NCBI GenBank assembly: GCA_023666975.1
Contig: JAMPAW010000123.1
Coordinates: forward strand, 1-9,865
Source: Clostridium sp.
GTDB taxonomy: Bacteria > Bacillota_A > Clostridia > Lachnospirales > Lachnospiraceae
Direction of reading: 5' to 3'
Length of the DNA stretch: 9,865 nucleotides
Position 1 is the first letter of the stretch. The number at the start of each line of letters is the position of its first letter. Of this stretch, positions 5,657 through 9,865 are shown piece by piece. The notes below the pieces were generated by a model that saw nothing but the letters and a program-made list of their open reading frames with translations, did no database searches and had not been told where the DNA came from. The position numbers and the translations under genes are program-made.

Positions 5657-6577
5657 CTACGGTCTACAGTTTCCACACGGCACATATCCGTTCTCGATAA
5701 GATACTCGCGGGTGCCTTCATAATCTTTCCGATTCTCCTCCTTCATCTGATTAACACTGTCACAGTCAGGTAAGTGAAACCGCATTGTATTGATATTGAT
5801 AACATATTTCCTGTTTTCCGACTGTTTAACCGCCGTTTCCTGTTTCTCTTGTGAATATGCTTCGTCCAGATAACTTTCTCCTGTTTTATAGTCAATGATA
5901 ATTCCAGGCTGTCGATTATACACAAACACATTAAAGGAAATTCCCTTGCCAGAATCTTCCACAGAATATGCTTCCATTTGGACACCGCTGGCCAGCAGGT
6001 TATTTTCCTCAAACACAGGCGTAACACGGTACATGACATGATTCTGCGTTTCGGTTACATAATCCGCCACCATATCTTCAAACGGCAGCATTCCCACGAC
6101 ATTCAAATATCGTGTACCGGTTATCAGATTTTTCTCGTTGGCATTCTCCCCGGACAGCTGGTATCCGATTAAATGGCATCGATTGTAAAGATATTTTCCG
6201 TCCACTATATCATATTTAATTGTATGCCAGCCGGAAGGTTTTACCTGGCCGATATTCCCCCGTTCTTCCACAGGCATTAAATCAATCCCGACACAGGCAA
6301 AAGCAGTTCCGCAGCGTCCCAAATCATCTAATTCGGAATATTGTTCATAGGATTCTGTCGCAATTTCCTCTTCCGAAAACACAGGTATATTGTCATTTAG
6401 TACAACATATGCACTGTCCGCATGCCCTTCCGGAAAATTAACCCCTGCAATATTTCCCTGTATATCTGCTGATGACGGTTCACTATCCCTTGCCCGCTCA
6501 CAGCCTGATACACCCAGACCCAATATGCAAAACGCCGCAACAAGAAATATCTGCAATCTTTTACTCTTCATATCCAT
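5657..6577 (-). CDS. Secreted lipoprotein DNA/RNA non-specific endonuclease
   Basis: Predicted to cut nucleic acids outside the cell while tethered to the membrane. A basic N-terminus, a hydrophobic stretch (about residues 9-24) and a lipobox VSGC (lipidated Cys26) are visible. The nuclease domain carries NRCHLIGYQLSG (132-143), the Firmicutes form of the DRGH motif with the presumed catalytic His135, followed by KNLITGTRYLN (149-159) with the metal-binding Asn region. A variable linker leads to a small C-terminal domain (about 258-306) with His268, Cys272 and a terminal CGNCRP (Cys301, Cys304), which looks metal-binding. Start choice is between Met1 (6577) and Met3 (6571); the latter is six bases from AGGGA and gives the more typical MKSKR start, so both are possible. 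It lies 108 bp after the LafB-like gene and is probably a separate unit. Roles in nutrient salvage or DNA uptake are both plausible. Confidence 0.88.
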   Translation of the reverse strand: MDMKSKRLQIFLVAAFCILGLGVSGCERARDSEPSSADIQGNIAGVNFPEGHADSAYVVLNDNIPVFSEEEIATESYEQYSELDDLGRCGTAFACVGIDLMPVEERGNIGQVKPSGWHTIKYDIVDGKYLYNRCHLIGYQLSGENANEKNLITGTRYLNVVGMLPFEDMVADYVTETQNHVMYRVTPVFEENNLLASGVQMEAYSVEDSGKGISFNVFVYNRQPGIIIDYKTGESYLDEAYSQEKQETAVKQSENRKYVININTMRFHLPDCDSVNQMKEENRKDYEGTREYLIENGYVPCGNCRP

Positions 6578-6685
6578 TCCCTATTCCCCACTAATATAGT
6601 AATTTTACTGAAAACCGTAAATGTATCCGTGCCATTAACCGTCCACTGTTATACATTTCACTCTGCTTATATAATAACATACCTG

Positions 6686-7714
6686 TTAAAATAGTAAACT
6701 TTTTTTCAACTGCTCTTTTGTCATTGCCGCTTGATAAATTTCCTGCAATTTTCTGCCGGTCTGCCCCATGCTCCGCTTTGCCGCCACCCGGTAACCCGCC
6801 TCTGTCAGATCCTCCGTCCTCTCTTCTAGAATTGCCGCTATTAAGCTGCCGGCCTGCTCCTGATTTCCAAAGGTATAAGCCTCTTTTCCGCCTGCAAGCC
6901 AGCCCTGATACACGGGAATATCTCTCACCAGTACTGGAATTCTCATTGCCAATGCCTCTAATACAACTATCCCTTCCGTTTCCTCATAACTCGGAAACCA
7001 AAACAGGTCACTTCCGGCATATGCCTTACGCAATTCCTCTTTCCCCACATATCCAGCAAAATGCAGATTAGGCAATTTGCAGCGTACACCGTCACGGATT
7101 TCCTTGGGAATACTCCACAGATTGGCGTCACCAAACCAGATAAACTGATAATCCGGCAGTCGTTTCGCCATTTCAATAAAATCCAGAATCCCCTTACGCC
7201 GAATCCAGAGCCCCGCCGACATCACTACCTTGTCAGTTTTTGTAAAACCATATTTTTCCCGGAAACGCTCCCTGTCGTCCGCTTCCTTATGGTAATACTC
7301 CAAGTCAATACCATTAGACATGACAAAAACAGGTTTTTTCACGCCCTGCGCCAATAACAATTTTCTTGCATACGCACTAGGCGTTACAATAACGTCCCCC
7401 AACTGGTAACAAAAACGAATCCATTTTCCGAATAGCTCTGCCATTGCATTGGAACCGATAAAGGAATTCCGAAAGTCTTTCGCTGTAGAATGTGCATGAA
7501 AAATAACGCTTTTACCGTGGCCATGCGCCCACAAAGCCATATGGACCGATCCGGGAAAAACCGTATTAATATGTATGATATCCGCATCTTCTTTTTGTTC
7601 CGTTAATTCCATACCCTCAGTACCGGAAATTGCATTCCGCTGGTGGTATACTGCTCTTCCGACCCCACTATGCTCAATCCAGCTTTGGTGCTCCGAATAA
7701 ATATAAATTTTCAT
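6686..7714 (-). CDS. GT4 glycosyltransferase, LafB/BgsA-like
   Basis: A 342-residue retaining glycosyltransferase of GT-B fold, family GT4, that most resembles the enzymes which add a second sugar to monoglucosyl-diacylglycerol in lipoteichoic acid anchor synthesis (LafB in streptococci, BgsA in enterococci). Visible features: the N-terminal strand MKIYIY and glycine loop SGVGRAVYHQ (16-25), HAHSTAKDF (73-81), the SNGID hinge (133-137), and the EX7E pair Glu245/Glu253 in EETEGIVVLEALA, which binds the nucleotide sugar. There is no membrane segment, so association would be peripheral. The ATG at 7714 has a strong AAAGGAGG eight bases upstream. It is the third gene of the GT-VTT-GT operon, 52 bp after the VTT gene. 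Family GT4 is sure; the acceptor is inferred from similarity and context only. Confidence 0.85.
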   Translation of the reverse strand: MKIYIYSEHQSWIEHSGVGRAVYHQRNAISGTEGMELTEQKEDADIIHINTVFPGSVHMALWAHGHGKSVIFHAHSTAKDFRNSFIGSNAMAELFGKWIRFCYQLGDVIVTPSAYARKLLLAQGVKKPVFVMSNGIDLEYYHKEADDRERFREKYGFTKTDKVVMSAGLWIRRKGILDFIEMAKRLPDYQFIWFGDANLWSIPKEIRDGVRCKLPNLHFAGYVGKEELRKAYAGSDLFWFPSYEETEGIVVLEALAMRIPVLVRDIPVYQGWLAGGKEAYTFGNQEQAGSLIAAILEERTEDLTEAGYRVAAKRSMGQTGRKLQEIYQAAMTKEQLKKSLLF

Positions 7715-7766
7715 TTGAAAGTCCTCCTTTAATCACACTTTGTCCTTTGTTCCACTTTAACCTGCA

Positions 7767-8372
7767 CTAGCCAAAAAAGGTTCTGATTCCGTACTGTAAA
7801 ATCTGATACAATCCCATGCTGTATAAGAAGATCGCCAGCGGTTTTCCAAGCAGAATGATAACGGTAAACCGTTTTAATGACATACTGCTGACCCCGGCCA
7901 AATAGCATAGAAAATCATCAGGCGCCACGGGAAGAAAAATCAGCAGAGCAAATATCCTTTCAAATTGCTTCTTTTTATCGAGAAATCTCTGATACTTCTG
8001 ATAGAACTTATCTCCCGTCACGTTTTTCACAAAGACAATTCCGTAACGCTTTGCAACCAGAAAAGCCCAAATTGAACCGATACAAATTCCAATATAATTG
8101 TAAACAAACCCCCATGCTGCTCCAAAAAACATAACCCCAAAAGCACATCCAATGGAGCCGGGCAAAACCGGAACAACAACCTGTACTGCCTGAATTACCA
8201 TAAACAGTAGTGGCGCCATTATGCCGCATCGTTTTAACACATATGCGAGCTGCTCAGGATTTTTCATTATTCCGCTTTTCAGACACCAAAGGATAAAAAG
8301 AAATACAACTATCCAGCCGGTAATTTCCACTATTTTTTTATGCTGCATGAATTGTTCCACTATCTTCTTCAT
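7767..8372 (-). CDS. VTT (TVP38/TMEM64, DedA-related) membrane protein
   Basis: A 201-residue integral membrane protein of the VTT/SNARE-associated family, which includes the DedA proteins; several relatives are lipid scramblases or transport undecaprenyl phosphate or phospholipid across the membrane. Hydrophobic segments lie at about residues 17-31, 50-71, 73-107 (probably two spans), 138-150 and 168-190. The family's re-entrant signature is visible: PVLPGSIGCAFGVMFFG (68-84) and FLPVAPDDFLCYLAG (146-160). The ATG at 8372 lies inside the upstream glycosyltransferase gene (35-bp overlap), so translation is likely coupled; AGGA lies 11 bases ahead. Sitting between two lipid glycosyltransferases, it may move glycolipid, or the lipid substrate, between leaflets. 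That is inference from context; the family assignment is firm. Confidence 0.88.
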   Translation of the reverse strand: MKKIVEQFMQHKKIVEITGWIVVFLFILWCLKSGIMKNPEQLAYVLKRCGIMAPLLFMVIQAVQVVVPVLPGSIGCAFGVMFFGAAWGFVYNYIGICIGSIWAFLVAKRYGIVFVKNVTGDKFYQKYQRFLDKKKQFERIFALLIFLPVAPDDFLCYLAGVSSMSLKRFTVIILLGKPLAIFLYSMGLYQILQYGIRTFFG

Positions 8373-9531
8373 TCTGCTTCACTTCCTGCTTTTGTATACT
8401 GTTGCAGTACAAAGCCGCAACCCGCCCTGCAAACTCCTCTGTCCCCAAATTGGCAACACTTTCTCTAACGGCTCTCTCCTGCACACTCTGCCTGAAATTT
8501 TTTCTTAAAAATTCTAATCCCTGTCGAAACATTTTCTCATTCTCATAACTGACTCCGTTTTCATACTCCTTTAAAACCTTGTCCAAACAGGAATCCTTTC
8601 TCACCAGAAGAGGTAACCCGGCTGCTAATGCCTCAATATATGTCAACCCCTGTGTTTCAGAAGTAGAACCGGAAACAAAAATATCACCTAGTGCGTAATA
8701 GTCTTCTATCCTGTCAAACGGAACCATTCCTGCAAAAATTACGCTTGATTCCAGCTGCAATTCCTTTACCTGTTCCTGCAGGTTTTCTCTCTCCGGTCCG
8801 TCCCCTACCAGCAATAACCGTATTTCTTCCCGATTCTCCGTTTTATGAAAATAGGTCAGTAATTCGGCTATATTTTTTTCGGACGAGAGCCTGCCTACAT
8901 ATAAAAGCACCAGCCGGCTATCCGTAATACCAAGCTGTAATCTTAATTCATTTACCCGTCCATAATCCGGTTTGGAAAATTTTTCCAGAGATATGCCTGT
9001 GGGTATGACATGAACCTCTCTCTTTACTCCATACTGCTTTAACAGTTCACTGACCTTGTAAGTCGGGACAATAATTTCATCTGCATGATTACAGCAAATC
9101 CGGCTGAAATGCTGTGCAATTTTGCGAAAACACTGTTTGTCCGGCATATGCAGATAGGACAGGTAATCCTCATAAATGGTATGATAAGTATGGATATGGG
9201 GGATTCCCAGCCAGTCTGCCAGTTTCCTTCCCAGATGTCCCATCATAAATTCGGTCTGTGTATGAATGGCATCTAAATGCAGTGCCGCTATCCTTCTCTG
9301 CCAGACCTTCGATATGGCAAATCCCAGCCGCAGCTCCTTTAACATAGGGAGTGGGACACTGGTAATCCGATATACTCCCTTTTCCCGATAAACAGCCGCC
9401 TCCGGATTTGACACGGTAAACACATAAACCAAATGCCCCTGTCTCTCCAATGCCTTTTTTAATTCGTATGCAGAATTAGCCACGCCGTTTACTTCCGGAT
9501 AGTACGTATCCGTAAAAATTCCTATATTCAT
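8338..9531 (-). CDS. GT4 glycosyltransferase, diacylglycerol glucosyltransferase-like (LafA/BgsB)
   Basis: A 397-residue GT-B glycosyltransferase of family GT4 resembling 1,2-diacylglycerol 3-alpha-glucosyltransferases, which transfer glucose from UDP-glucose to diacylglycerol at the inner membrane face. The N-terminal MNIGIFTDTYYPEVNGVANS (1-20) is the classic start of these enzymes. Also visible are HTQTEFMMG (90-98), HTYHTIYEDY (114-123), IPTGI (176-180), LLYVGRLSSEKN (209-220), and the EX7E pair Glu292/Glu300 in SETQGLTYIEALAAG. A GTG at 9543 would add four residues, but it sits in the Shine-Dalgarno GGAGTG. The ATG at 9531 is 11 bases after AAAAGGAG and gives the conserved start, so it is preferred. 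It is the first gene of the operon, followed by the VTT gene with overlap. The precise sugar and lipid are not shown by sequence. Confidence 0.88.
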   Translation of the reverse strand: MNIGIFTDTYYPEVNGVANSAYELKKALERQGHLVYVFTVSNPEAAVYREKGVYRITSVPLPMLKELRLGFAISKVWQRRIAALHLDAIHTQTEFMMGHLGRKLADWLGIPHIHTYHTIYEDYLSYLHMPDKQCFRKIAQHFSRICCNHADEIIVPTYKVSELLKQYGVKREVHVIPTGISLEKFSKPDYGRVNELRLQLGITDSRLVLLYVGRLSSEKNIAELLTYFHKTENREEIRLLLVGDGPERENLQEQVKELQLESSVIFAGMVPFDRIEDYYALGDIFVSGSTSETQGLTYIEALAAGLPLLVRKDSCLDKVLKEYENGVSYENEKMFRQGLEFLRKNFRQSVQERAVRESVANLGTEEFAGRVAALYCNSIQKQEVKQNEEDSGTIHAA

Positions 9532-9612
9532 CGTTTCGTCCACTCCTTTTATTTTCTCAAACAGGCGATTGTCAAACTCATTCTTTCTGAATCCATGTCC
9601 TGAGAATACAAT

Positions 9613-9657
9613 TCACATCTCTATATTTTCACGATAAAATCTGAAAAGTATCTTCAT
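9613..9657 (-). CDS. Possible 14-codon leader peptide
   Basis: A very short frame, MKILFRFYRENIEM, starts at an ATG three bases after GAGGGG in the leader of the glycolipid operon and ends with TGA. The spacing to the ribosome binding site is tight. It has no known relatives that I can name, and it may be chance. Confidence 0.2.
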   Translation of the reverse strand: MKILFRFYRENIEM

Positions 9658-9695
9658 CTTCCCCTCAACAATGAGTATTTCTTATTTTGTAACTA

Positions 9696-9749
9696 AGTAT
9701 ACGCAGCCGACAGAAACGCTGCCATATTTTTAACTTACATTTACCTTAC
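9696..9749 (-). promoter_or_regulatory. Candidate activated promoter with direct-repeat box
   Basis: On the minus strand two direct repeats of 11 bp, GTAAGGTAAAT (9749-9739) and GTAAGTTAAAA (9738-9728), agree at 9 of 11 positions. Spacing of one helical turn is typical of OmpR/PhoB-family response-regulator boxes. A good -10 TATACT follows at 9701-9696, 26 bp further, but the -35 position (TGGCAG) does not match consensus, as at activator-dependent promoters. The predicted leader would be about 155 bases. This is a pattern match only. Confidence 0.4.
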
Positions 9750-9803
9750 GATTTTGAAAGCAAACTGCAAATGAAACTTGTATAAAGCCCTTTGAACTGA
9801 CGG

Positions 9804-9823
9804 TTCGCTGCTAGTACAGCGAA
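9804..9823. repeat. Perfect 7-bp hairpin near the window end
   Basis: TTCGCTG (9804-9810) and CAGCGAA (9817-9823) form a perfect stem with a 6-base loop. No T-run follows on either strand, so it is not a standard terminator; it may belong to a larger intergenic repeat or a regulatory site whose remainder is outside the window. Confidence 0.5.
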
Positions 9824-9865
9824 AATTAAGTTTTGGATAGTTTGACGTAGCATGATTGTTTCATA

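Larger units (their letters stand above)
9532..9865. other. Non-coding region upstream of the glycolipid operon
   Basis: About 334 bases without a credible gene. On the minus strand it carries, from the window end inward: a perfect 7-bp hairpin at 9804-9823, an 11-bp direct repeat at 9728-9749, a promoter-like TATACT at 9696-9701, a possible 14-codon leader ORF at 9613-9657, and the ribosome binding site of the first glycosyltransferase. The next gene upstream lies beyond the window, and no part of its coding sequence is recognisable. Confidence 0.6.

Noticed and set aside
9547..9575. Perfect TTGACA (minus strand, 9575-9570) with 17 bp to ATAAAA (9552-9547), a possible promoter of the first glycosyltransferase
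   Set aside because: Transcription would begin at the ribosome binding site, leaving no usable leader; the -10 is also weak. The TATACT further upstream fits better.

Overview
The window reads as a stretch of chromosome from a low-to-mid GC Gram-positive anaerobe, most likely a Clostridia/Lachnospiraceae member. This is judged from strong AAAGGAG-type ribosome binding sites, an FMN riboswitch with a transcriptional terminator ahead of ribD, streptococcal/clostridial-style GT4 lipid glycosyltransferases, and a secreted nuclease of Firmicutes type. No marker fixes the genus. Every convincing gene is on the minus strand, so transcription runs from high to low coordinates. No rRNA, tRNA, CRISPR array or transposase gene was seen.

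Right part (9865 to about 6686): a 334-base non-coding stretch with a candidate promoter and an 11-bp direct repeat leads into a three-gene operon. It encodes a GT4 glycosyltransferase resembling diacylglycerol glucosyltransferases (LafA/BgsB type), a VTT (TVP38/TMEM64) membrane protein whose start overlaps it by 35 bp, and a second GT4 enzyme resembling LafB/BgsA. Together they look like a membrane glycolipid (lipoteichoic-acid-anchor type) pathway with a built-in membrane protein that could translocate lipid. Next comes a secreted lipoprotein nuclease (DNA/RNA non-specific endonuclease, NRCH active-site motif) with a small Cys/His C-terminal domain.

Middle and left part (about 5520 to 907): a promoter, an FMN riboswitch and its terminator control a riboflavin operon. 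The two rib genes, ribD and ribE, are separated by unrelated genes: a GNAT acetyltransferase, a second GNAT gene broken by an in-frame amber codon, a nucleotidyltransferase-fold protein, and a small two-span membrane protein carrying a 15-bp tandem repeat. ribBA and ribH are not in the window. A YdeI/OmpD-associated family gene follows ribE, and a non-coding end follows that.

Non-coding structure is notable. A roughly 130-bp imperfect palindrome with 18-bp terminal inverted repeats lies between the riboswitch terminator and ribD. Two copies of a roughly 62-66-bp element with terminal inverted repeats lie at 172-233 and 2756-2821, the latter flanked by a 9-bp direct repeat as expected of a target-site duplication. 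The riboswitch shows an explicit 8-bp antiterminator pairing. These repeats, the broken GNAT and the GT-VTT-GT operon are the most interesting items.
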